A stretch of DNA of 64,000 nt from Lentzea indica. GTDB lineage: Bacteria; Actinomycetota; Actinomycetes; Mycobacteriales; Pseudonocardiaceae. The position numbers were made by a program, and so were the translations under genes. Numbering within the stretch: position 1 is the stretch's first letter; every line of letters starts with the position of its first letter. Positions 16,965 through 28,341 of the stretch are shown here, one piece after another. The DNA lies in contig NZ_VSRL01000009.1 in the NCBI RefSeq assembly GCF_012184385.1, positions 1-64,000 of the forward strand, given 5' to 3'. The notes under the pieces are model-generated. The model was not told the origin of the DNA and searched no databases. It saw nothing but the letters and a program-made list of their open reading frames with translations.

Positions 16965-18167
16965 ATGGAACGTGACGTGCGTCATACCCCTCAAGGCGTG
17001 CGCGGACGTGGTTTCCGAGCGCTCACCGCCGCCTGGGCGGTGTCGCTCGTCGGGGACGGCGTACGCATTGTCGCGCTGCCCTTGTTCACCGCCGCGAGCA
17101 CCCGTAGTCCGCTCGCCGTTTCCGCGGTGGCAGTCGCTGTCACTCTGCCCTGGTTGCTCGTCGCGCTGCCCGCGGGTGCGCTCGTGGACCGCTGGCGGCC
17201 AAGAACCGTTGTCGTGGTGGCACATTGGCTGCGCGCGGGGGTGACCGGACTGCTCGCGCTGGCAGTCCACACCGGACACGCGACGGTCGTCGTTTTGTGT
17301 GCCACAGCTTTCGTGCTGACCTCCGCGGAGACGTTCGCGGACTCGTCGTCGCAGGTGTTGCTGGTCGAGCTGGCGGGCGTGGCCGAGCTGGAGGCGGCGA
17401 ACAGCAGGTTCGTCACGGTCGAGACGGTCGGCATGGACCTGGCCGGTCCCCTGGCCGCCGCGGTGCTGTTCTGGTGGGAGCCGGCCGCCTGTTTCGCGCT
17501 CGACGCGGTCTCGTTCGTCGTCGCCGCGCTGCTCGTGTCACGCGTGCCGGATGTCGCGCCCGAGCGCGGGCGTGGTGATCTTCGCTGGCAGCTCGTGGAG
17601 GGCGCGCGGTACCTCGTGCGGACCCCTGGCCTGCGGTCACTGGTAGTTGTCGTTGCAATCACAGCCGTCTGTGCGGCCGCGATCAACGCCATGCTGGCGC
17701 TCTACTCCATCCAGGTGCTCGGCCTCGCCGAACCGGTGGTTCCCGGCCTTGTCATGTGCATGGCGGCCGGTGCTCTGCTAGGTGCCTGGCTGTCCCCTCG
17801 GCTCGCGTCCCGGTGGGGCGCCGGCCGGGCCATGGTCGGGTTCCTGGCGTTGCTCGGCGCGGCGTTCGCGTTGTTCGGTCTCGCGCCCTGGCTGGTGGTG
17901 GCGGTGTTCGCGTGCCTGCTGTTCGGCGTGGCGTCCGCGGGCTGGAACGTGTTGTCCGCGACCCGCCGCCAACGGCTCACACCCGGACCGATGATGGGCC
18001 GCGTGACGAGCGCTTATCGGGTTCTCGCATGGGGCCTCTCGCCGCTGGGCGCCGGCCTCGCGGGACCGCTCGCCTCGGTGACGTCACTGGGGACGGTCTA
18101 CGTCGTGGCGGGCTCGATCGTGGGATTGACCTCGATCTTGCTGGCCCGGCCGCTCGTGCGCGGCTGA
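16965..18167 (+). CDS. MFS transporter (EntS/drug-exporter-like)
   Basis: 400 residues with about 12 hydrophobic segments. The N-terminal half has AAWAVSLVGDGVRIVALPLF and the inter-helix motif GALVDRWRPRTVVVVAHWLRAG (family motif A, DRxxRR-like). Similar proteins (MFS_3 group) export siderophores or small drug-like molecules by proton antiport. It is divergent from the repeat-protein gene, and the next gene starts 20 bp downstream on the same strand. The substrate is unknown. Export of a product from the neighbouring repeat protein is only a positional guess. Confidence 0.85.
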   Translation: MERDVRHTPQGVRGRGFRALTAAWAVSLVGDGVRIVALPLFTAASTRSPLAVSAVAVAVTLPWLLVALPAGALVDRWRPRTVVVVAHWLRAGVTGLLALAVHTGHATVVVLCATAFVLTSAETFADSSSQVLLVELAGVAELEAANSRFVTVETVGMDLAGPLAAAVLFWWEPAACFALDAVSFVVAALLVSRVPDVAPERGRGDLRWQLVEGARYLVRTPGLRSLVVVVAITAVCAAAINAMLALYSIQVLGLAEPVVPGLVMCMAAGALLGAWLSPRLASRWGAGRAMVGFLALLGAAFALFGLAPWLVVAVFACLLFGVASAGWNVLSATRRQRLTPGPMMGRVTSAYRVLAWGLSPLGAGLAGPLASVTSLGTVYVVAGSIVGLTSILLARPLVRG

Positions 18168-18187
18168 GTTCGGCTACCGTACCCGCC

Positions 18188-18439
18188 GTGACCATCGTGG
18201 AGACCGTTCTCGTCTTCGCGCTGATCCCGCTGGCGATCTACGGCGTGATCACGCTGCTGACGGTGAGGCCAAAGGCCACCCGGATTCCCCGGTACAGGCC
18301 CGGCCAGGAGTGGGGCTACGCCCCGGTGTGGTGGAGCGCGAACCCTGCCGGGTTGAGCGCGCACCACCACGGCGCCGCCGAGCCCGCTGCCCAGGACTCG
18401 GGCTCGACCGCCAAGGGAGGTGCCCGTGGCAACTGGTAA
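18188..18439 (+). CDS. Small membrane protein, probable aa3 cytochrome oxidase accessory subunit (CtaJ/CtaI type)
   Basis: 83 residues from GTG 18188. One N-terminal transmembrane helix (VETVLVFALIPLAIYGVITLL), a basic stretch, the RPGQEWGYAPVWWSANP motif and a KGGARGNW C-terminus. From memory, mycobacterial genomes have the same pair (small protein plus DUF5130) beside pepN, and products of that pair were found in the M. smegmatis bcc-aa3 supercomplex under the names CtaI and CtaJ; which name belongs to which I cannot settle. The next gene overlaps by 14 bp, so the two are coupled. Family match is good; the oxidase role is inferred. Confidence 0.65.
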   Translation: MTIVETVLVFALIPLAIYGVITLLTVRPKATRIPRYRPGQEWGYAPVWWSANPAGLSAHHHGAAEPAAQDSGSTAKGGARGNW

Positions 18440-18905
18440 GGCGATCGAGGCCGTCGACCCGTCGACGCTGCCGGTCGGCGCTGTCGTGACGAACAGCGGC
18501 CGCGTGTCCGCCGCGAAGATGTACGAGCCGCACGCGCCGGAACTGCCGTTCACGCCCGCCCAGCTCGCGCAGCTGGACGAGGCGCTGACGCTGTCCAGCC
18601 GCACCACCGGCCTCGACTTCAGCGTGTACCTGGGAGAGCTCGGCTCGTCCCCGCGTGAGCGCGCGGAGGAGCTGCACGGCTCCACCGAGCGCCCGTCGCA
18701 CCACGTCCTGGTGGCCGTGTCGCCGGGCGAGCGCGTCGTCGAGATCGTGACGGGCGAGGAGTCCCACCGCCGTCTCGCCGACCGCGGCGCCAAGCTCGCG
18801 GTGATGAGCATGGTGGCGTCCTTCAAGGAGGGCGACCTCGCGGGCGGCCTGCTGTCGGGCCTGCGGATGCTGACCGACCAGGCTGGCGACGCACCGCGTT
18901 CCTGA
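18426..18905 (+). CDS. DUF5130 domain protein, possible cytochrome aa3-associated subunit
   Basis: 159 residues from GTG 18426; GGGAGG at 18415-18420 fits this start, whereas GTG 18420 would overlap it. The fold resembles the TPM/DUF5130 group: FTPAQLAQLDEALTLSSRTTGLDFSVYLGEL, a central HHVLVAVSPGERVVEIVTGEE and a C-terminal amphipathic helix. There is no transmembrane segment, so it would bind its partner peripherally. Overlap with the preceding membrane protein suggests assembly in one complex. A strong hairpin terminator follows at once. Confidence 0.75.
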   Translation: MATGKAIEAVDPSTLPVGAVVTNSGRVSAAKMYEPHAPELPFTPAQLAQLDEALTLSSRTTGLDFSVYLGELGSSPRERAEELHGSTERPSHHVLVAVSPGERVVEIVTGEESHRRLADRGAKLAVMSMVASFKEGDLAGGLLSGLRMLTDQAGDAPRS

Positions 18906-18917
18906 TTTCGCTCTGTG

Positions 18918-18949
18918 AACGCCCCCGGTGTCGTGCCGGGGGCGTTTTC
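18918..18949 (+). terminator. Intrinsic terminator after DUF5130 gene
   Basis: AACGCCCCCGG pairs with CCGGGGGCGTT over a 7-nt loop and is followed by TTTT, a full Rho-independent terminator 12 bp after the stop. Confidence 0.9.
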
Positions 18950-19587
18950 TACGCGCTGACGTCGTTGCGCGCCACCACGAGGTCGGAGATCTTCTCCCAC
19001 CCCAGCCTGCGGTAGAGGTGCAGGCCTTCGGTCGAGGAGAACAGCAACCCGGTCAACGCCGCGTCCTTCACCGCTTCCCGTGCCAGCGTGCCCATCACGA
19101 CGCTGCCGAGCCCACGGCGCCGATGTGCGTCCGAGGTCTCGATGCGGTGCGCGACAGCGTCTTCGCCGACGACAGCCATCAGCCCGCTCGCCGCCTGTTC
19201 GCCGTCCGGCGTCAGCACCCGCACCTGGATGACCGGACTCCTGGTCACCTCGACCGCATAACCCGCGGGTGAATCGAACAGCGGGTGGTCGGCGAGCGAG
19301 CGCCGCATGAAGGTCTCGTCCGGACGGGCCACGATCATCCCGGCCGCTTCGATCTCCGCGAACACCTTCTGCGGCGCGTCCGTCGCCACGCTGAGCCAGT
19401 TCGGTTCCGCGGTGGTGGCGACGAGCTTGGCGACCTCGGTGACGTCGTCTTCGTCGGTGATGATCCACTCGTACTGTCGGCGGGAGCGGTTCACGTGGAC
19501 GACCAGGTGTCCGTCGCGCCGCTCGGAGGTGAGTCCGTCGGCCGCGATCCAGCCGCGGTGCCAGCGCTCCACCAGATCACTGATCAT
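18949..19587 (-). CDS. GNAT acetyltransferase, paralogue of upstream fusion's C-terminus
   Basis: 212 residues. The C-terminal half is a GNAT fold with the acetyl-CoA motif HRIETSDAHRRRGLGSVVMGTLAREA (residues 144-170) and LYRRLGWEKISDLVVA. The N-terminal half (LVERWHRGW, YEWIITDEDD, FMRRSLADHPLF) matches residues 365-500 of the upstream 580-residue protein block by block, so the gene is a duplicate of that protein's C-terminal 215 residues without the barstar part. It starts inside the end of the upstream gene (11-bp overlap). The acceptor substrate is unknown. Confidence 0.85.
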   Translation of the reverse strand: MISDLVERWHRGWIAADGLTSERRDGHLVVHVNRSRRQYEWIITDEDDVTEVAKLVATTAEPNWLSVATDAPQKVFAEIEAAGMIVARPDETFMRRSLADHPLFDSPAGYAVEVTRSPVIQVRVLTPDGEQAASGLMAVVGEDAVAHRIETSDAHRRRGLGSVVMGTLAREAVKDAALTGLLFSSTEGLHLYRRLGWEKISDLVVARNDVSA

Positions 19588-21319
19588 GATTCCCCTCGGT
19601 GTTGGACGCGATCACGACGTCGGAAACCGTTTCCCAGCCGAGTTTCCGGTACAGGGGCAGGCCGTCCTCGGTCGCGAACAGCAGCCCCGTGGTGGCACCG
19701 GCGGCGATCGCCTCGCGGACCAACGCGCCCATCACCACACTGCCGAGGCCGCGCCGCCTGTGTTCCGGCGTGGTCTTGATGCGGTGCGGCGCAGCGTCTT
19801 CATCGACCACCGCGATCAGGCCGCTCGCCACCGCCGAGCCGTTCCACGTGACCTCGACCGAGATCACGTCTCCGCGCTTCACCGTCACCTCGTAGCCGTC
19901 GGGTGCGGGCGGCGCCGGATGGCCGGCGAGGTCGCGGCGCAGGAACGTCTCGGGCGGCCGGATCCACAGCCCCTCGTGCATGATCGCTCGCGTTACCGCT
20001 TCCGGGGAGTTGGTCGGCGTGGTCAACCATTCCGGGTCCGGCGACAGGGCCATCTCCGCGGCCGCCCAACGGACCTCGGCCGAGGTGTCGGTCACGATCC
20101 GTTCGTAGCGCCATCCTGGCCGGTTCACGTCCACGATCCAGGTGTGCCGTTCCCTGGCCTCGTGCACGGTGAGGCCGGCGGCCTTGGCCCAGGTCCTGCA
20201 CCATCGCTCGGTCAGCTTTCTGAGCGCGGCGAGGCCGTCCGCAGCCACCAAACCGTCCAAAGTGGAGTCGAGCTCGACGGTCGCACCGAAGGCGCGCAAC
20301 TTTTCCAGCACACGGGTGAAGTAGTCGCGATCAGCGTCATGGGCGACGTGCGCGTCGTGCCACACAAGCGTGAATTCGGTGAAGTCCAGACAGTCGGCGA
20401 TCTCATCGATGTTCCGCCCGAAGTACCCGCCAGGACCGGCCATCGCCTCACCGAGCGCGAGGTGCAGACCCTCGCGGTCGGTCGCGAACCTGCCGTCGAG
20501 GTGGTGGACACCGGTCTGGTCCGCGGCGGGCCGCTGGTTGCCGTGGGTGAGGTCGAGCCAGGCGCGGCGCCCGGCGGAGTCGAACGGCGCCCACAGGTTC
20601 TTCTTCTCCGGGACGCCGTCGCGCCAGAGCTCCCACACCGGGCGGCTCGCCGGCCCAGGCCGTTCCCTGTAGTAGCCCGGCGACCACGTCACGGACGACT
20701 GGTCGAGCACGACGTCGAGCAGATCGTTGCCGAGCACCGAAGGCCGGATGTCCGTGACCACGAACTTGATCATCGCGAACGACATCGGTCTGCCGTCGTG
20801 GTCGAGCGCGCGGATGCCGCCCCAGTCGTTGACGGCCACCAGGTCGCGGATGCGGTCCGGCCGGTCGCAGCCGATCAGCGTGACGGCGGGCCATCGGTAG
20901 CGGGGCTCGTCCTCCGGCAGGCCGTCCACCGTCCGGCACGTGCCGGCGAAACGTTCGCCCTCGAAGAGCCGGTACTGCGCGGGTCGCGCCTTCTTCCGCG
21001 GCCTTGCCGGACGATCGTCGCGCAGACACACCGCCGCGCTGAGCACCACATCACCGTCAGGCAGTGTGGCGTGCACGACCGGGTCGACCAGATCCCACCA
21101 GTCCATCGAGTCGTCGTGGTAGCGCAACGCCACCGCCAGGTCTCCCACCGGCGCCTCGAGCGGGGAGCCGCGCAGCACCAGCGTGCGCCGTTCGGGCAGC
21201 AGCACGTCGGCGCACCAGCCGTCGACGTCGACCGCCCTCGCCAGCACCTCGCCCGCCACGGTGTTGACGAACTCGTCCTCGACCGCCTCGACGAGCTCGT
21301 AGCGGAACGGAAAGTTCAC
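19577..21319 (-). CDS. Barstar-like / GNAT fusion protein
   Basis: 580 residues in three parts. Residues 1-260: unrecognised region containing YRLFEGERFAGTCRTVDGL and WPAVTLIGCD. Residues about 270-360: barstar-like domain with LDGRFATDREGLHLALGEAMAG, GGYFGRNIDEIADCL and FTLVWHDA, the helix-loop pattern by which barstar blocks barnase-type RNases. Residues 365-580: GNAT acetyltransferase with HRIKTTPEHRRRGLGSVVM and LYRKLGWETVSDVVIA. No signal peptide, so cytoplasmic. No barnase-like toxin gene is adjacent. The downstream GNAT gene is a partial duplicate. The fusion could be an immunity protein or use barstar as a binding module; unresolved. Confidence 0.8.
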   Translation of the reverse strand: MNFPFRYELVEAVEDEFVNTVAGEVLARAVDVDGWCADVLLPERRTLVLRGSPLEAPVGDLAVALRYHDDSMDWWDLVDPVVHATLPDGDVVLSAAVCLRDDRPARPRKKARPAQYRLFEGERFAGTCRTVDGLPEDEPRYRWPAVTLIGCDRPDRIRDLVAVNDWGGIRALDHDGRPMSFAMIKFVVTDIRPSVLGNDLLDVVLDQSSVTWSPGYYRERPGPASRPVWELWRDGVPEKKNLWAPFDSAGRRAWLDLTHGNQRPAADQTGVHHLDGRFATDREGLHLALGEAMAGPGGYFGRNIDEIADCLDFTEFTLVWHDAHVAHDADRDYFTRVLEKLRAFGATVELDSTLDGLVAADGLAALRKLTERWCRTWAKAAGLTVHEARERHTWIVDVNRPGWRYERIVTDTSAEVRWAAAEMALSPDPEWLTTPTNSPEAVTRAIMHEGLWIRPPETFLRRDLAGHPAPPAPDGYEVTVKRGDVISVEVTWNGSAVASGLIAVVDEDAAPHRIKTTPEHRRRGLGSVVMGALVREAIAAGATTGLLFATEDGLPLYRKLGWETVSDVVIASNTEGNHDQ

Positions 21320-21338
21320 TGCACCCCCATGAGACGGG

Positions 21339-21375
21339 AAGGCCCCGTGCCGCCATCAAAGCGTCACGGGGCCTT
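21339..21375. terminator. Hairpin between pepN and barstar-GNAT gene
   Basis: AAGGCCCCGTG pairs perfectly with CACGGGGCCTT (11 bp) across a 15-nt loop. It lies 16 bp after the pepN stop and 19 bp before the next minus-strand start. No T-tract. Confidence 0.7.
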
Positions 21376-21391
21376 CACCGCACAGCGATTT

Positions 21392-23953
<2,562 letters not shown>

Positions 23954-24116
23954 TGTTCACCTCGTCTGCCGCGCGTGTGGTTACGCGCTGACGTCGTCGG
24001 GAATGGTTATGACTCCCGCATCCAATCACGGAACCGGCGTACGGGAAGAGATGACAGGGTGATCTCGTTGGGCTGATGGGGCGATAACGCCACCTACCGT
24101 CACTAAAGGGGCACGC

Positions 24117-24725
24117 ATGGCCGACAAGGCGAAGGTCGACTTCTACTTCGACCCTCTTTGTCCGTTCGCCTGGATCACCTCCCGGTGGATCCTCGAAGTG
24201 GAGAAGGTCCGCGACATCGACCTCAGCTTCCACGTGATGAGTCTCTCCGTGCTCAACGAAGGACGCGATCTGCCCGAGCAGTACAAGGAGCTCATGACCA
24301 AGGGCTGGGGTCCGGTTCGCGTCGCCATCGCCGCCGAGCAGAAGTTCGGCAACGAGGTGCTGCCGCGGCTGTACGCCGCGATGGGCACGCGCATCCACAA
24401 CGAGGGCAACCAGGACTTCGACGAGATCATCAAGCTGGCTCTCGCGGACGCGGAACTGCCGGCGGAACTCGCTGAGGCCGCCACCTCGACCGAGTTCGAC
24501 GAAGAGCTGAGGGCCAGCCACCACCGCGGCATGGACCCTGTCGGCATGGACGTCGGCACGCCGACGATCCACATCGACGGTGTCGCGTTCTTCGGCCCGG
24601 TGCTCACGAAGATCCCGCGGGGCGAGGAGGCGGGCCAGATCTTCGACGGTGCCCGGCTGCTCGCCGGCTACCCGCACTTCTTCGAGCTCAAGCGCACGAG
24701 GTCGGGCGAGCTGGACTTCAGCTGA
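24117..24725 (+). CDS. Rv2466c-like mycothiol-dependent nitroreductase (DsbA fold) with CPFA active site
   Basis: 202 residues. [92 protein letters not shown] and [11 protein letters not shown] align by eye with M. tuberculosis Rv2466c, a thioredoxin-fold enzyme that uses mycothiol. In Rv2466c I recall the active site as CPWC; here it is Cys15-Pro-Phe-Ala18, so the resolving cysteine is gone and only a one-Cys mechanism through mixed disulfide with mycothiol is possible. The upstream element TACCGTCACTAAAGGGG precedes the ATG. Confidence 0.9.
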   Translation: MADKAKVDFYFDPLCPFAWITSRWILEVEKVRDIDLSFHVMSLSVLNEGRDLPEQYKELMTKGWGPVRVAIAAEQKFGNEVLPRLYAAMGTRIHNEGNQDFDEIIKLALADAELPAELAEAATSTEFDEELRASHHRGMDPVGMDVGTPTIHIDGVAFFGPVLTKIPRGEEAGQIFDGARLLAGYPHFFELKRTRSGELDFS

Positions 24726-24761
24726 GTTTTTTGTCGGTGGTGCTCGCTAACGTGCTTTGAC

Positions 24762-25604
24762 ATGGCACACCACCGCGTCGAAGTCGCAGTTCAGGGGCCC
24801 TGGTCGCTCGCGACCAGCCGCGCCTTCTGGGAGGGCTTCACGCCGTCCGCGTTGCCTCAGCGCGAGGGCGAGGCGCTGCGGTCGACGTTCCTGGTCGAGA
24901 GTGAGTGGCGCCGTGCTTCGGTCTCCGTGACCCAGCGCGGCGCCACAGCTGTGCTGGAGCTCGCGGGCGACGGTGACCTCGACCTGGCGGCGGCCCAGGT
25001 GTGCAGGTTCCTGTCGCTGGACGTCGACGGGCGCGCGTGGCCCGAGGTCGGCTCGCGGGATCCGGTGATCGCTGCGGCCCAGTCGGAACTACCCGGTTTG
25101 CGGCCGTGCGGGTTCTACTCGCCGTACGAGGCGGCGGCGTGGTCGGTGCTGTCGCAGCGGGTTCGCGTGTCGCAGGCGGCCAAGCTGAAGGCCAGGCTCG
25201 CCGTTGACGGCGTGTTCCCGGCGCCTGCCGTCTTGCGGTCGCTGGACCTGGATCTGCCCGGTCGCAAGGCCGAGTACTTGCGCGCAGTGGCTGAGGCGGC
25301 GTTGGACGGGCTGCTGGACGCGGTCACGTTGCGTTCGATGAAACCTGCTGCAGCTGTGCTCGCCGTGCAGCGGGTGAAGGGTCTGGGTCCGTTCGCGGCC
25401 GAGCTGGTCGTCTTGCGCGGAGCGAACGCGCCGGACGCCGTGCCGCACAACGAGTCCCGGCTCACCGACGAGGTGAGCGAGCGGTACGGCAGGCCGTTGG
25501 CCGAGGTGTCCGAGGCGTGGCGGCCGTATCGGACGTGGGCGTCGGTGCACCTGCGAGTGCTGCGTGAGCGGCGGCTGGGAGGTGCGATGGCAGCTTCGGG
25601 GTGA
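24762..25604 (+). CDS. AlkA-type HhH DNA glycosylase family protein
   Basis: 280 residues. Domain order fits DNA-3-methyladenine glycosylase II: an N-terminal beta domain (1-95), a helical domain with [30 protein letters not shown], and the helix-hairpin-helix [16 protein letters not shown] (about residues 206-221). In AlkA the catalytic Asp sits just after this motif; here the stretch reads [13 protein letters not shown], with Asn-Glu where Asp is expected, so catalysis is uncertain. It follows the nitroreductase gene after 36 bp and may be co-transcribed. Confidence 0.8.
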   Translation: MAHHRVEVAVQGPWSLATSRAFWEGFTPSALPQREGEALRSTFLVESEWRRASVSVTQRGATAVLELAGDGDLDLAAAQVCRFLSLDVDGRAWPEVGSRDPVIAAAQSELPGLRPCGFYSPYEAAAWSVLSQRVRVSQAAKLKARLAVDGVFPAPAVLRSLDLDLPGRKAEYLRAVAEAALDGLLDAVTLRSMKPAAAVLAVQRVKGLGPFAAELVVLRGANAPDAVPHNESRLTDEVSERYGRPLAEVSEAWRPYRTWASVHLRVLRERRLGGAMAASG

Positions 25605-25675
25605 CCACCGCGAGGCGATGTGACAGGCTGGACCGTTGTCAGCGCATTGGTGTCACATCCGTCTGGAGGGCTCTC

Positions 25676-27028
25676 GTGATCGAGGTCGTCAACCCCGCCA
25701 CCGAGGAAGTCATCGGCACGCTCGCCGAAGGCACACCGGCCGACGTCGACACGGCCGTGGCCGCCGCGGTGGCCGCGTTCCCGGCGTGGTCGCAGACCTC
25801 GGTGGAGGAGCGGGCGAAAGCCGTTCGGGCGATCATCGACGGACTCAAGGAACGTGGCGGCGAGCTCGCGGCGACCATGACCCGTGAGATGGGCACGCCC
25901 CTCACGTTCAGCCAGAAGGTGCAGGTAGCGAACCCGATCGCCATCGCGGAGGGTGTCGCGGACGTGCTGGAGCGCGGCTACTTCGAGCCCGAGGAGATCG
26001 GCAACTCGCTGATCTTCCGCGAGCCGATCGGGGTCGTCGCCGCCATCACGCCGTGGAACTTCCCGCTGCAGCAGATGGTCGCGAAGGTCGTGCCGGCGCT
26101 CGCCGCGGGCAACACCGTTGTCCTCAAGCCGAGCGAGCTCGCGCCGGGTACCGCCGGCCTGCTCGCCGAGATCATCACGGCCGCCGTGCCGGAGGGTGTC
26201 TTCCGGCTGGTGCACGGCACCGGGCCGGTCGTCGGCGAGGCGCTGGCCGCGCATCCGGACGTGGACATGGTGTCGTTCACCGGTTCCACGAAGGCCGGGC
26301 GCCGGGTGTCTGCGGTGGCGTCCGAGACGGTCAAGCGGGTCGCGCTGGAGCTGGGCGGCAAGTCGGCGTGCATCGTGCTCGACGATGCCGACTTCGGCCG
26401 GGCGGTGAAGATCGCGGTCGCCAACTCGTTCATGAACAACGGCCAGGCGTGCAGCGCGTGGACGCGTCTGCTGGTGCCCGCCGACCGTCACGACGAGGCC
26501 GTCGAACTGGCGGCTGCCGCTGCCCGGAAGTACACCTCGGCCGACCCGAGCGACCCGTCCACGCGCATCGGCCCTGCCGTGTCCAAGGCGCAACGCGACC
26601 GCGTGGTCGGCTACATCCGCAAGGGTGTCGAGGAGGGCGCTCAGCTGGCCGCCGGTGGGCCGGACGCGCCGTTGCCGCAGGGCTTCTACGTCACGCCGAC
26701 GGTGTTCGGCGGGGTGACGCCGGAGATGACGATCGCGCAGGAGGAGATCTTCGGGCCGGTCCTGTCGGTCATGCCGTACGCGGACGAGGACGACGCGGTG
26801 CGGATCGCGAACTCCACCATCTACGGCCTGGCGGGCGGTGTGTTCTCCGCCGACACCGACAGGGCGATGCGGGTGGCCAAGCGCCTGCGCACCGGTCAGG
26901 TCGACATCAACGGCGCCGCGTTCAACACGAGCGCGCCTTTCGGTGGCTACCGCCAGTCGGGCAACGGTCGTGAGTTCGGCAGGTTCGGCCTGGACGAGTT
27001 CTGCGAGATCAAGTCGGTCCAGCGGTAA
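25676..27028 (+). CDS. NAD(P)-dependent aldehyde dehydrogenase
   Basis: 450 residues from GTG 25676, chosen because GGAGGG ends six bases upstream and the family N-terminus ([17 protein letters not shown]) starts there. ALDH superfamily: cofactor motif [24 protein letters not shown], Glu225 in [17 protein letters not shown] and catalytic Cys259 in [12 protein letters not shown]. It oxidises aldehydes to carboxylic acids in the cytoplasm. Specificity is unclear; the sequence resembles broad-range aldehyde dehydrogenases of actinomycetes. The Eis-like gene follows after 41 bp. Confidence 0.93.
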   Translation: MIEVVNPATEEVIGTLAEGTPADVDTAVAAAVAAFPAWSQTSVEERAKAVRAIIDGLKERGGELAATMTREMGTPLTFSQKVQVANPIAIAEGVADVLERGYFEPEEIGNSLIFREPIGVVAAITPWNFPLQQMVAKVVPALAAGNTVVLKPSELAPGTAGLLAEIITAAVPEGVFRLVHGTGPVVGEALAAHPDVDMVSFTGSTKAGRRVSAVASETVKRVALELGGKSACIVLDDADFGRAVKIAVANSFMNNGQACSAWTRLLVPADRHDEAVELAAAAARKYTSADPSDPSTRIGPAVSKAQRDRVVGYIRKGVEEGAQLAAGGPDAPLPQGFYVTPTVFGGVTPEMTIAQEEIFGPVLSVMPYADEDDAVRIANSTIYGLAGGVFSADTDRAMRVAKRLRTGQVDINGAAFNTSAPFGGYRQSGNGREFGRFGLDEFCEIKSVQR

Positions 27029-27069
27029 TTGAGCTGCGGGAGTGGCCATGGCGGCGTATCACTGCCGCT

Positions 27070-28284
27070 ATGGCTGACTCGACGCTGAGCATCAGGACCA
27101 TCGACGAATCCGACATCCCCGAGTTCCAGCGGGTGATGGCGTGGGCGTTCCTCAACGACCCCCGAGGCGTGGACAGCAAGTGGCTCAAGGTCCTCGAGCA
27201 CGACCGGGCGCACGCGGTTCTCGACGGCGACGAGATCATCGGTACCGCCGGGATCCTCAGCCGCGAGATCACCGTTCCTGGTGGCCTGCAGGCGCCGGCC
27301 GGCGCGGTGACGGTCGTGACGGTCAAGCCGGGCCATCGGCGGCGGGGTGTCGCGTCGTTGCTCATGAGGACGCAGCTGCACGGCATGCACGAGTCGGGTG
27401 AGCCGATCGCGATCCTCTGGGCGTCGGAGGGCTCGATCTACCGCCGGTTCGGTTACGGCGAGCTGGCCACCAGCATCAACCGGATGACGATGCCGACGCG
27501 GATGCCGTTCCACGCCGGCGTCTCGGTGAGCGACACCCGGATCCGGCAGGTGACTCGCGAAGAAGCGATGCCGTTCATGCGAGAGGTGCACGACAGGGTG
27601 CGCCGCACGCGGGTCGGCTGGCTGAGCAGGGTCGATGCGACGTGGGACGTGCAGCTCGCCGACCGCGAGGTCGATCGCGACGGCCTGACCTCCTACCGCT
27701 ACTGCCTGCACCCCGAGGGGTACGTGGTGTTCCGGGTCAAGGGCGGGCACGGCCCGCGCGGGCCGCAGGACGAGCTGCACGTGCGGGAGCTGGTGTGCGA
27801 GACCGAGCAGGCGTACGTGGACCTGTACCGGTTCCTGCTGGACATCGACCTGGCGACGGAGATCTCCTTCTACACCGCCGCCGACGACCCGATCGTGCAC
27901 CTGGTCGACAACCCGCGGAAGGTGGGGCGCGACCTCGGCGACGCGCTCTGGCTGCGGCTCGTCGACGTCGACCGGGCTTTGCCGCTGCGCCACTATTCGT
28001 CCGATGTGGACAGTGTGTTCGACGTCGAGGACTCCTTCTGCCCGTGGAACTCCGGCCGCTGGCGCTTCACCGTGAAGGGCGGCGAGGCGGTCGTGGCGCG
28101 CACCGAGGACCCCGCGGACGTGTCGCTCGACGTCGCCGCGCTCGGCAGTGCATTCCTCGGTGGTGTACGGCTTTCCGTGCTCAAGCGGGCACACCGTGTG
28201 GTCGAGCACACGCCGGGTCACGTGGACGCGCTGACGATGGCGTTCCTCGGCACGCAGGAGCCGCACTGCCCCGAGGTGTTCTGA
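27070..28284 (+). CDS. eis: Eis-type GNAT N-acetyltransferase
   Basis: 404 residues, the length of Eis (enhanced intracellular survival) proteins. An N-terminal GNAT domain has VTVKPGHRRRGVASLLMRTQLHGMHESGEPIAILWASEGSIYRRFGYG, a second GNAT-like lobe follows, and there is an SCP2-like C-terminal part (GGEAVVARTEDPADVSLDVAALGSAFLGG). The C-terminus LGTQEPHCPEVF ends in a free carboxyl-bearing Phe, as in Eis where the C-terminal carboxylate takes part in catalysis. Eis acetylates multiple amines of aminoglycosides and lysines in proteins, so it may contribute to intrinsic drug tolerance; physiological substrate unknown. Confidence 0.9.
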   Translation: MADSTLSIRTIDESDIPEFQRVMAWAFLNDPRGVDSKWLKVLEHDRAHAVLDGDEIIGTAGILSREITVPGGLQAPAGAVTVVTVKPGHRRRGVASLLMRTQLHGMHESGEPIAILWASEGSIYRRFGYGELATSINRMTMPTRMPFHAGVSVSDTRIRQVTREEAMPFMREVHDRVRRTRVGWLSRVDATWDVQLADREVDRDGLTSYRYCLHPEGYVVFRVKGGHGPRGPQDELHVRELVCETEQAYVDLYRFLLDIDLATEISFYTAADDPIVHLVDNPRKVGRDLGDALWLRLVDVDRALPLRHYSSDVDSVFDVEDSFCPWNSGRWRFTVKGGEAVVARTEDPADVSLDVAALGSAFLGGVRLSVLKRAHRVVEHTPGHVDALTMAFLGTQEPHCPEVF

Positions 28285-28341
28285 CGGAACTCAGGGCGGA
28301 TGTTGCTCGTTGACGGTTTACCTGGTGTGGGAGGTAAAGCC

